This document shows positions 7,887 through 14,953 of a stretch of 23,142 nucleotides of DNA, piece by piece. Both the position numbers and the translations under genes were made by a program. Below the pieces are notes generated by a model. The model did not search any database and was not told the origin of the DNA. It was given only the letters and a program-made list of their open reading frames with translations. Within the stretch, counting starts at the first letter, position 1. Each line of letters begins with the position of its first letter. This stretch comes from an uncultured Alphaproteobacteria bacterium (lineage in GTDB: Bacteria > Pseudomonadota > Alphaproteobacteria > Rickettsiales > UBA1997): NCBI GenBank assembly GCA_903898475.1, contig CAIUFU010000049.1, positions 1 through 23,142 on the forward strand, written 5' to 3'.

Positions 7887-10442
7887 ATGAAATCAAATTC
7901 TAAAGTGATATCGACAGAAGAAATTTTAGAACTCGGAAAGAAAGATCGAAGAAATGTGTTGCAAGATTTTTGGCACAAATATTGCGGCATCACAGAAGAT
8001 GGATACCGCTACACTTATGGCGCGCAATCTGGCCGGATGATCAACTTTTTTCGCAATCGTTTATTTAAAAACATTAGCGACATTAGGGGTGGTGAATCAG
8101 AAAAAGATCCTACAGCTTCAACAAGAGAAGCCTTATATGTTGAATATGACAAATACGCTCCACAGAAAGAAAGAGACAATGCTGTAGCCAGAGAATTACC
8201 CGATGGCAAAGATACAAAAATTCGTGCCAAAAGAATCAAATATGGCAATCACAATGCCATGTGGGAAGTTATGTCTGGGCATCTTTATCGCCTAACTGGC
8301 TTGAGCGCTCCAGATAGCAGAATGATGATTTGCGAAGATTATGAGGAAGATAAAATTCCAGATGTTTATGTCGCCTCCCCGATGATTACTGGTTACTACG
8401 ATCTCGGCAATTTTTTGATAGATGAAACAGTCATTACCGCCTTCATTGATGATGAAGAAAAACTTGAAGTATGGCGATTGGAAAAAGCGAAAATTGACGA
8501 GATTAATCGCAAATCCACTCGAGGAGAGTCTATTGATGGTGCAGATAAAATAGCGCGGATAAAGGCCATGGGCAATATTTACAATCTTTTGCCTCACTAT
8601 GTTCACAACGAGATTGAAAAATCTTTTGCCGCCGGAAAATTCATCGGCAATTGGGATTTTGCCAATTTTAATCTCAACAATATTGGCGTAAAATTCACTT
8701 TTGATCGAGAAAGAAAAGTCGCTAGCTTCGAATCAGTTTTTGTTGATTTTGGTAACTCTGGAAGAAGTGGATTTGGTGGTGGAGGCAAAAAACAAAGTAA
8801 GCATCGCGCAAACTCTGAAGCAAAAAAATTAACCGCTGAATCAAAAGATTCTGATCCAGCTCTAGTTTTTACAGAAATTGAATTGAATTTCATTCAACGA
8901 TCTAGAAGCAGCTTTCAAGAAGAGGAGCTAGCAGAAATAAAAAAAGTCGAAAAAGACTTGGAAATGGGTCAGATAAATCAGACTGATCACGAAAAGAAAC
9001 TGGATAAAATAAATGAAAAATACTTCAACAAAGCAGTAACAAAAATCGCAAAAGAGCTTGCCGACAATGAAGAATCTAAAGGCATGAATTTGTCTGATGA
9101 TGAAGTTAACTTTAGAAGATCTATTATTTTCAAAGCGGTACATCATATCAGACCCCAAGAAGCCAGCCTCGAAATAGACGCTAATACAATGGGATTGTTA
9201 ACGATTTCTGACCTTCCAAGAAATTTACCTTTCGGAGTTTTATTTGAATCAGCTCTAAAGGCAAAAACCCAAGCTGCTCTGAAAATTATAAGAAATGCTA
9301 CCGTTGACTTAAGTGATGCCGATCAAGATTTATCTTTGCGGTCACTGCCACAAATTAGCTCTGATGCTTCAATTTATCGCGACAGTGAAATTGAGATGGC
9401 ATTTCGTCTTTCATTAATAACCAATCAAGCCATCGATAAAGTAGTTAAGAATTGGTATCTCTACGAAGAATTTCCTGACGTCTTTGCTCCAACTAATGCT
9501 TCAGAAGATGATCATGAATATGAATCTTGCGACCAAATCGCAGAAATCTTTAAAAAAAGAAGAGACGTATTAGTCGCATCAATTCCACAAGAAGTTATTG
9601 ACGGCTGGGTAGCTCGCAATAAGCCTTGGGCAATTGCCGCTCAAGAGTCTGTTAACTTGATGATATTAAAGGAAACACGCGATTGCGATCCTGAATTTGA
9701 AGAGAAATACCCATTTGAACCAATTAGCGGCGACGCCTCTCCTCAAAAAGCTTCTTCTCTATCTTTAAGCAGAAAATCTTCGAACAAACTTTTTACACCA
9801 TCTCACTCTCAAGATAATGTTTTAGAAGCTTCTGCCAGCCGCTCTTTGGAAGAAAGAATGCGAGCTATTGAAGAAAGAAATTCTTTTGAAGCGAGAATAG
9901 GAAGATCGGCTTATGTTGGTTCAAGTGCAGAATTACCGGCCAAAACAATATTGGATCTAACGAAATCTTTACTGCTTTCAGAAGACACTGCAACTAAAGC
10001 TAAAATTGATCTCTTATCAGCAAAACTACCCTCAGCAGCAACAGATACAGAGTATCGCGAGTTTATTGTGGAAAAAATTGACACCCTTAAAACTGAGCAA
10101 GATTTAAAAAAAATAACCGAAGTTTTGCATTTTATTTCGGATAATATTGATAAGTGGAAAAGAGATCTTGGCCTTCACCTAAGGCCTGATTGCAAATTAT
10201 TTGATCTTAATTGTTGCAGGGAAGCCTATCAAACTCAAAATAGAGACGACTTGGCAATAGCTCACGATCAAACCTTAACTCAAAAAGAAAATCTGACGCG
10301 AAACAAAAAAATTCTTGCTGAAGATTTGTTTGTTTGTAATCGACTTGTGACAAATCTAGACTTGTGCGCAAGTCACGGCCCCACAACAATTCTTAAGGAC
10401 CCACATATTTCTCAAAGACAATTACCTCATCAAATATCATGA
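7887..10442 (+). CDS. Unrecognised 851-residue protein with kinase-like motifs, between ilvB and ilvH
   Basis: It starts 8 bp after ilvB and its TGA overlaps the ilvH ATG (ATGA), so it is almost surely co-transcribed with both. I know no branched-chain pathway protein like it. Residues 110-290 show a pattern like HipA/PI3K/actin-fragmin-kinase-type folds. Glu127 lies in a helix ending LYRLTGLSAPDS. Asp257 lies in IGNWDFANFNLNNIGV, followed by Asn264/Asn265. Finally VFVDFGNSG places Asp287 as a metal-binding DFG-like residue. A Gly/Ser/Lys loop (290-320) and a charged, probably coiled stretch (335-385) follow. Residues about 610-660 are Ser-rich and likely disordered, before a helical C-terminus. 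No signal peptide or membrane helix is seen. A kinase-like enzyme or a host-directed effector is possible; function is unknown. Confidence 0.75.
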   Translation: MKSNSKVISTEEILELGKKDRRNVLQDFWHKYCGITEDGYRYTYGAQSGRMINFFRNRLFKNISDIRGGESEKDPTASTREALYVEYDKYAPQKERDNAVARELPDGKDTKIRAKRIKYGNHNAMWEVMSGHLYRLTGLSAPDSRMMICEDYEEDKIPDVYVASPMITGYYDLGNFLIDETVITAFIDDEEKLEVWRLEKAKIDEINRKSTRGESIDGADKIARIKAMGNIYNLLPHYVHNEIEKSFAAGKFIGNWDFANFNLNNIGVKFTFDRERKVASFESVFVDFGNSGRSGFGGGGKKQSKHRANSEAKKLTAESKDSDPALVFTEIELNFIQRSRSSFQEEELAEIKKVEKDLEMGQINQTDHEKKLDKINEKYFNKAVTKIAKELADNEESKGMNLSDDEVNFRRSIIFKAVHHIRPQEASLEIDANTMGLLTISDLPRNLPFGVLFESALKAKTQAALKIIRNATVDLSDADQDLSLRSLPQISSDASIYRDSEIEMAFRLSLITNQAIDKVVKNWYLYEEFPDVFAPTNASEDDHEYESCDQIAEIFKKRRDVLVASIPQEVIDGWVARNKPWAIAAQESVNLMILKETRDCDPEFEEKYPFEPISGDASPQKASSLSLSRKSSNKLFTPSHSQDNVLEASASRSLEERMRAIEERNSFEARIGRSAYVGSSAELPAKTILDLTKSLLLSEDTATKAKIDLLSAKLPSAATDTEYREFIVEKIDTLKTEQDLKKITEVLHFISDNIDKWKRDLGLHLRPDCKLFDLNCCREAYQTQNRDDLAIAHDQTLTQKENLTRNKKILAEDLFVCNRLVTNLDLCASHGPTTILKDPHISQRQLPHQIS

Positions 10443-10954
10443 CCGATCCAATCAAAAAACACGTAATCGCAATTTTAGTTGATAATGAATTCGGTGCTTT
10501 GGCGCGGATTGTCGAACTTTTTTCGGCACGCGGTTACAACATTGAATCACTAAATGTGGCGCCAACCTCACTCGACAAAAAACTTTCTCGCATCACCATT
10601 ACAACTTTTGGCACTACCAAAACTGTTGATCTGATTTGCAAATTATTAAAACGCATCGTGCCGGTTCACACCGCGGCAGAATTGACTCGCGAATATGGTT
10701 ACATCGAGCGCGAATTGGCTTTGGTGCAAATTATTGCCGATGCTCAAACCCGCACTGATGCAATGAAATTAGTCAAAGAATATCGCACTGACATTGTTGA
10801 TGTTGAAGGTGATTCGATTGTTTTTGAAGTGATTGGAAATTCTGAAACGATCGACGAGCTTTTAAATAAATTGGTTGATTTTGGTTTAGCATCAGTATCA
10901 CGAACCGGTATCGCCGCGGGTTTTAAAGGCGAAAAAAAATTAGCTAATAGTTAG
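10439..10954 (+). CDS. ilvH: Acetolactate synthase small (regulatory) subunit
   Basis: A 171-residue regulatory subunit (IlvH/IlvN) that activates the IlvB catalytic subunit and confers feedback inhibition by valine. The N-terminal ACT domain is evident in HVIAILVDNEFGALARIVELF, with the glycine-rich turn and SARGYNIESLNVAP following. The C-terminal ACT-like domain starts near residue 80 with RELALVQI. The length matches the long bacterial IlvH type. Its ATG overlaps the end of the 851-residue orphan by 4 bp, and it ends 1 bp before the next gene, so its translation is probably coupled to the orphan. Confidence 0.94.
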   Translation: MTDPIKKHVIAILVDNEFGALARIVELFSARGYNIESLNVAPTSLDKKLSRITITTFGTTKTVDLICKLLKRIVPVHTAAELTREYGYIERELALVQIIADAQTRTDAMKLVKEYRTDIVDVEGDSIVFEVIGNSETIDELLNKLVDFGLASVSRTGIAAGFKGEKKLANS

Positions 10955-10955
10955 G

Positions 10956-11972
10956 ATGTTTAAAAGATTTTTTGCGACTCTTAGGCCAAGAAGAGTTCCT
11001 GATTGGCTGCATCAAAAATTAAATAGTGAGTTTGCTAAATATCCCCCAGATGCGCCGCTTGCAGGCAATAGTCAAATTGTCCGCAACGCTAAAAAAATTA
11101 CCGAAGCCTTAGAGATTGAAGCTGAAAAAGGATGTGAAGATTCGAGAAATCTTATTGAAGGAATAGCTGAGTTTAGAAAACCAACCTCCACCGCCCTACC
11201 TTTAACCAACGTGCCTGTAAAAGATATTCGTGTAACCGAATATCTTTCTCGCATCATTGCTACAATATTTAATCCCGAACTACGGGTAGCTGAAAGATTA
11301 TTTTTTCTCAGAAGAAAATCTCATATTTCCAATATGTCTCCCCACAGCGATGGTGCTGCCAAAGGTCATGAGCTACAATTAACACAACTCTCCGGAATTA
11401 TTTCTGACGGTAGCGTCTCAACTTATGTCATGGATGCTAATGATTTACATCAACGACTGTCGAAAGAAACCCAACAGATATTAAGAGAACCGATATTTGG
11501 CTATATAAAAGAAGGTTGCACCGAATGCGTGGATAAATCACTTTTACCTCTAAAATTACCAATATTCTACGACGGAAAAGATGGCGCTCTAAACATCAAT
11601 TTATTCTACAGCTCACGCAATTTTTTGCAGTATGATGAGACCAAAACCTCTTTCTTAGAAAAACAAATAAAAGACGCTATAGAGCAAATTCATGACACTA
11701 TCGATGATCTTTTGAGAGAAGGTAAAATTGAAAAATTTTACATAAAAGAGGGAGAGATGCTAAACTTAAAAAACAAAGCTACACTTCATGGCATCATCAA
11801 TGAATCAGGTTTATTTGACCCTTACGCGCCCTTTAGCCAGGAAGAACCAGCCAAAAGAGAAACTCATCGCGGAGTTTTAATAGTATCCCAAGAAGATCCC
11901 ACAAGGAGCCCAAACTCACCGCAGTTTTTTAATTTAACCCCGTCTAAAACAACCTCGCCCAACCAAATCTGA
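10956..11972 (+). CDS. Putative 2-oxoglutarate/Fe(II)-dependent dioxygenase (TauD/AsnO-like)
   Basis: The 338-residue product resembles the TauD/clavaminate synthase-like hydroxylase superfamily. Evidence is the order of motifs. A segment near residues 80-90 (ALPLTNVPV) resembles the family's early strand. SPHSDGAAKGHELQLTQLSG gives the HxD pair His130/Asp132. GSVSTYVMDANDLHQRLS resembles the conserved T-x(4)-A-x(3)-L helix. GEMLNLKNKATLHG gives the distal His278, and HRGVLIV gives Arg305 as candidate 2-oxoglutarate ligand. The N-terminal 75 residues are extra, and the C-terminal tail is Pro/Ser/Thr-rich. It begins 1 bp after ilvH, which could hint at an amino-acid substrate, but nothing in the sequence fixes it. 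Classification is probable, function open. Confidence 0.6.
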   Translation: MFKRFFATLRPRRVPDWLHQKLNSEFAKYPPDAPLAGNSQIVRNAKKITEALEIEAEKGCEDSRNLIEGIAEFRKPTSTALPLTNVPVKDIRVTEYLSRIIATIFNPELRVAERLFFLRRKSHISNMSPHSDGAAKGHELQLTQLSGIISDGSVSTYVMDANDLHQRLSKETQQILREPIFGYIKEGCTECVDKSLLPLKLPIFYDGKDGALNINLFYSSRNFLQYDETKTSFLEKQIKDAIEQIHDTIDDLLREGKIEKFYIKEGEMLNLKNKATLHGIINESGLFDPYAPFSQEEPAKRETHRGVLIVSQEDPTRSPNSPQFFNLTPSKTTSPNQI

Positions 11973-11981
11973 TATTTTTTC

Positions 11982-12009
11982 TTGACTACTGACACACTGA
12001 AAATACGTT
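11982..12009 (+). promoter_or_regulatory. Candidate promoter for rpmG
   Basis: TTGACT (11982-11987) is a good -35 match, followed after 16 bp by a weak -10-like TACGTT (12004-12009), about 40 bp before rpmG. The poor -10 makes this tentative. Confidence 0.28.
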
Positions 12010-12049
12010 GCCGCGCTCTTTTTAACTCCCCTCTAAACACAGGTAAATT

Positions 12050-12244
12050 ATGGCTGGAAAACCAAAAGCATCAAAATCGAAAAGAAATTCTATTTTGTTC
12101 AAATTAGTTAGCTCTGCAGGCACCGGATTTTTCTATCTTGCCCGCCGCAACCCAAAACAAAAACAAGAAAAAATGTTGTTTACAAAATACGATCCTGTCG
12201 TTCGTAAACACGTAGAATTTAAAGAGCAGAAGCTTTCGAGCTAA
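12050..12244 (+). CDS. rpmG: 50S ribosomal protein L33
   Basis: A 64-residue basic protein of the large ribosomal subunit. The segment ILFKLVSSAGTGFFYLARRNPKQKQEKMLFTKYDPVVRKHVEFKE matches L33, including the T-G-F-FY strand and the closing KYDPxxRKHV motif. It lacks the zinc-binding cysteines found in some L33 proteins, the usual state in proteobacterial L33. The N-terminus has a short Lys/Ser-rich extension. It is a single-gene unit ending in a strong terminator. Confidence 0.93.
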   Translation: MAGKPKASKSKRNSILFKLVSSAGTGFFYLARRNPKQKQEKMLFTKYDPVVRKHVEFKEQKLSS

Positions 12245-12260
12245 GCTCTTGAAGACAGAG

Positions 12261-12292
12261 GCGGACTCGCCAAGTGAGTCCGCTTTTTTTTT
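12261..12292 (+). terminator. Rho-independent terminator after rpmG
   Basis: Perfect 8-bp GC-rich stem GCGGACTC (12261-12268) with GAGTCCGC (12276-12283), a 7-nt loop, then nine consecutive T. It is the clearest intrinsic terminator in the window and separates rpmG from glpX. Confidence 0.93.
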
Positions 12293-12315
12293 GCCCAAAT
12301 TAAAATTTAAAAAAA

Positions 12316-13254
12316 ATGCTGACCTCTCTGACCTCACAAATTATTGAAACTGTAGAAAAAGCCTCAATCGCCTGCTATGACTGGATCGGCAAAGGCGACA
12401 ATATGGCCGCAGATCAAGCTGCCGTCACCTCAATGCGCGAAACTCTAAACCTGATGAATATCTCAGGCACCATCGTAATTGGTGAGGGTGAGCGCGATGA
12501 AGCGCCGATGCTTTTCATCGGAGAAAAAGTTGGCAAAGGTGGCATTGAAGTTGATATCGCGCTTGATCCACTCGAGGGCACCACGATCTGCGCCAATGCT
12601 GGCGAAAGTTCACTTGCCGTAATTGCCTTTGCTAAAAAAGGCGGATTCCTTCACGCACCAGATGTTTACATGGATAAAATTGCCGTGGGCGCAGGCTTAC
12701 CTGAAGGCATCATCGATCTTGATAATTCGCCAAAAGTAAATTTGAGCAATATTGCTAAAGCTAAAAAATGCGACATCTCAGACTTAACCGTGATGATTCT
12801 TGAGCGCACGCGCCACAATGAATTAATCGCCAAAGTTCGCGAAGCAGGTGCTCGCATTCGTTTGATTGGCGATGGCGACGTTGCTGGTGTTATTGCTTGC
12901 ACCAACCAAACTGCCCGCATCGATGCCTACATGGGCACTGGCGGCGCTCCGGAAGGCGTGCTTGCTGCAGCAGGACTTCGCGTGATCGGCGGCCAAATGA
13001 TGGGTCGTTTAATTTTTGGCGATAATCAAAAACAAATTGAGCGCGCTAAAAAAATGGGCATCGTTGATTTAAATAAAAAATATACTGCTGAAGAAATGGC
13101 AAAAGGTGACGTGATTTTCGCCTGCGGTGGCGTGACTGACGGCTATTTGCTCAATGGTGTTAAAAAATGCAGCGGCAAGATTTTTGTGAATTCTTTAATC
13201 ATGGATTCTGCAGCGAAAAAAGTGATCAAAACTACTTCTGAATATCTCGGCTAA
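12316..13254 (+). CDS. glpX: Fructose-1,6-bisphosphatase class II
   Basis: A 312-residue GlpX-type, Li+-sensitive phosphatase that makes fructose 6-phosphate in gluconeogenesis. Metal-binding segments are GEGERDEAP (Glu57 onward) and LDPLEGTT (Asp84, Glu87), and IRLIGDGDVAGVI follows near residue 191. Closing motifs FACGGVTDGYLLNGV and INSLIMD-like VNSLIMDS match the family. Length is slightly shorter than the usual 320-335 residues. There is no adjacent glycerol gene, so the role is likely central sugar synthesis rather than glycerol use. The start follows the rpmG terminator closely, with A-rich leader and no clear ribosome binding site. Confidence 0.93.
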   Translation: MLTSLTSQIIETVEKASIACYDWIGKGDNMAADQAAVTSMRETLNLMNISGTIVIGEGERDEAPMLFIGEKVGKGGIEVDIALDPLEGTTICANAGESSLAVIAFAKKGGFLHAPDVYMDKIAVGAGLPEGIIDLDNSPKVNLSNIAKAKKCDISDLTVMILERTRHNELIAKVREAGARIRLIGDGDVAGVIACTNQTARIDAYMGTGGAPEGVLAAAGLRVIGGQMMGRLIFGDNQKQIERAKKMGIVDLNKKYTAEEMAKGDVIFACGGVTDGYLLNGVKKCSGKIFVNSLIMDSAAKKVIKTTSEYLG

Positions 13255-13315
13255 TTTTTCAGAGGTCTTTCTTTCATAAAAACCTTCTGCTTGATAATTC
13301 TTTTTTTTCAAAAAT

Positions 13316-14026
13316 ATGCCCCTGAATCAGAATCATATTAAGATGCTGGATCAACAAATTCTTAATCCATTAATCGATTTAAGTTCTATCCAAGATAGTT
13401 CTGCGATAGAACTTAAATCGATCCTTGAGGAAAGACTATCTTTGATAGAAGAAGATCTAGAAGAGAGTTTATATGACTATGTGGCTGGATTACCCGATAA
13501 TAATGACGCACTAAAAGCTTTCAGTTTAGTTCGAGAATGCTTGTTTCAAAGTCATCCACAAAATCTTTCACTTCGTGATGCAAACGAGATAAAAAAAAAT
13601 TCACACAACCTGTCTCCACATTTGCAAGAGAGAGCCTCATTAATCGCAAGTATGAACTTTAATGAGGAGGAGGACTATTACCAATCAATTCTCCACAACA
13701 TTACTCTGCAAAACGGGGTAGAGTTATTGGAACAGCCATTTGGAGTTCTTGGAATATCCGTAGCCGATACTCCAGAACATCGCGCCACCAAAGATGATGT
13801 TAAAACCCACATAGAACAGCGCCTGAATTACGCAAAAGAATTTCTGAGAAAACGTCTAGCCTCGATTGAATCAGAGTCTCTTAGAGAAATTTTATGCAGT
13901 GAGTCACCAAGAGAAGCGGGGGCGGGGGAAGAAGGTGGTATTTTGGGTTTTTGTCGGGATTTTTTAGATAATGAACAAAATCCGCAGCTCTTATTCAAGC
14001 TTTTACAAAATGTCGTAATATACTGA
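13316..14026 (+). CDS. Unrecognised 236-residue acidic protein, possibly 5' part of a split gene
   Basis: I do not recognise a family. The product is acidic, Leu/Glu-rich and predicted largely helical (for example SILEERLSLIEEDLEESLYDYV), with no signal peptide or membrane helix. It lies 61 bp after glpX on the same strand. Codons 20-36 lie over a perfect 18-bp DNA inverted repeat. The frame ends with TGA at 14024-14026, and a second frame of similar style continues from there. The two may be one gene interrupted by a frameshift, or two coupled genes. A run GAGAGEEGG near residue 200 may be a flexible linker. Confidence 0.5.
   Translation: MPLNQNHIKMLDQQILNPLIDLSSIQDSSAIELKSILEERLSLIEEDLEESLYDYVAGLPDNNDALKAFSLVRECLFQSHPQNLSLRDANEIKKNSHNLSPHLQERASLIASMNFNEEEDYYQSILHNITLQNGVELLEQPFGVLGISVADTPEHRATKDDVKTHIEQRLNYAKEFLRKRLASIESESLREILCSESPREAGAGEEGGILGFCRDFLDNEQNPQLLFKLLQNVVIY
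13373..13422. repeat. Perfect 18-bp inverted repeat inside the orphan gene
   Basis: ATCGATTTAAGTTCTATC (13373-13390) and GATAGAACTTAAATCGAT (13405-13422) are exact reverse complements around a 14-nt centre. The repeat begins 57 bp into the coding sequence. It is AT-rich and lacks a T-run, so it does not look like a terminator. Confidence 0.9.
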
Positions 14027-14028
14027 AA

Positions 14029-14421
14029 TTGGATCCTAAACTTACGCCAGAGATGGTGTTCTTGCAATGCTTAGGTGACAATGAGTTGTTAAACGATCTA
14101 TCTACAAAAATAGAGGCTGGACTAACTTTCGATAATGAGGAACTTCCGCAAATTATTACTGCCCTAGAAGTTTATGATCTTCCCCCATTAGAATCATTAA
14201 CTCCGGAGCTCGGCGAAAACAGATACAAACATTTTTCCAATAACTTCGAAGATGGAACCTCGGAAGAGGTTAATAAAAAAACTTTCTATCAAAGACATGT
14301 TTTAGGAAGAACTCTAGAATCACAAACTGTTGACGAGGCTCTTCGGCCAAAAAGTAGTATTGAAAAAATTCACTTAGCACTACAAACGCAAAAAACAGGA
14401 CGCGGATCTTACGAAATTTAA
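14029..14421 (+). CDS. Unrecognised protein fragment or coupled small protein downstream of the 236-residue orphan
   Basis: From a possible TTG start at 14029 this frame gives 130 residues, acidic and without a recognisable domain. The frame is in fact open back to 13975 (after a TGA at 13972-13974) and overlaps the end of the previous gene. There is no ATG until codon 9 (14053), and no ribosome binding site is visible. Composition is like that of the preceding product. The simplest reading is the 3' part of one gene of about 365 codons broken by a frameshift near 13975-14026. Translational coupling through a TTG start 2 bp after the upstream stop is the alternative. Confidence 0.4.
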   Translation: MDPKLTPEMVFLQCLGDNELLNDLSTKIEAGLTFDNEELPQIITALEVYDLPPLESLTPELGENRYKHFSNNFEDGTSEEVNKKTFYQRHVLGRTLESQTVDEALRPKSSIEKIHLALQTQKTGRGSYEI

Positions 14422-14430
14422 TTGCGAAAA

Positions 14431-14495
14431 AATTGCAAAAATTATTGTGGGCTTTAAACACCACCAAAGCCCTCTTAATCTTCAATTTTGCAATT
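14431..14495. promoter_or_regulatory. Nested stem-loop upstream of secB
   Basis: Outer arms AATTGCAAAAATT (14431-14443) and AATTTTGCAATT (14484-14495) pair with one bulge. Inside, GGGCTTT (14449-14455) pairs with AAAGCCC (14466-14472). It fills the 81-bp gap before secB and ends 7 bp from its ATG. It may end the upstream transcript or affect secB translation; no T-run follows the inner stem. Confidence 0.45.
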
Positions 14496-14502
14496 AATCA
14501 CA

Positions 14503-14949
14503 ATGTCCAACATCAAAATCATTTCACAGTATATTCAGAACCTACAATTCGAGCTTCCTAGCGCTCCGCAAGTTTTTTTAAATCCGCAAGACAAACCAAA
14601 TATCGCACTTTCAATCGATATTGATGCCAAAAAAATCGCTGAAGAACTTTTTGAAATTACGCTAAAAATTTCTGCCATTGCCACCACTTCAGACAGTCCG
14701 TTTTTTAACTGCAAATTGGCTTACGCTGGACTTTTTTCTTTGCAGAAAATCGAAGGCGACATGCTTGAGCAAATTTTGCTAATCTATTGCCCGAACTTAC
14801 TCTTTCCGTTCTTGCGCCGCATCGTCACTAACATCACGTCCGACGCTGGCCTTGCACCATTAATGCTTGATCCGATCGACTTTGCTGATCTTTACAACCG
14901 CAGAAAAGCCTTGGGCGACGCCACTCCAATCAATGACACAAAAAACTAA
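14503..14949 (+). CDS. secB: Protein-export chaperone SecB
   Basis: A 148-residue SecB. It holds unfolded precursors in the cytoplasm as a tetramer and delivers them to SecA. The family pattern is clear: SQYIQNLQFELPSAP at the start, DIDAKKIAEELFEITLKISA, LAYAGLF, then the strongly conserved LLIYCPNLLFPFLRRIV and GLAPLMLDPIDFADLY. I chose the ATG at 14503 because it gives the normal SecB start; a TTG five codons upstream would add residues not seen in the family. The secreted YceI-type protein follows 4 bp after the stop, so a client may be co-expressed, although this is inference. Confidence 0.94.
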   Translation: MSNIKIISQYIQNLQFELPSAPQVFLNPQDKPNIALSIDIDAKKIAEELFEITLKISAIATTSDSPFFNCKLAYAGLFSLQKIEGDMLEQILLIYCPNLLFPFLRRIVTNITSDAGLAPLMLDPIDFADLYNRRKALGDATPINDTKN

Positions 14950-14953
14950 ATTT

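Noticed and set aside
13255..13315. Terminator after glpX
   Set aside because: The complementary segments (CAGAGGT and ACCTTCTG) do not pair cleanly, and the T-run is distant from any stem.
14488..14502. TTG start five codons before the secB ATG
   Set aside because: The ATG at 14503 gives the normal SecB N-terminus, and the extra codons lie in the upstream hairpin arm.
14867..14953. Longer start for the YceI protein, inside secB
   Set aside because: It would put 29 unrelated residues, coding in the secB region, ahead of a clean signal peptide at 14954.
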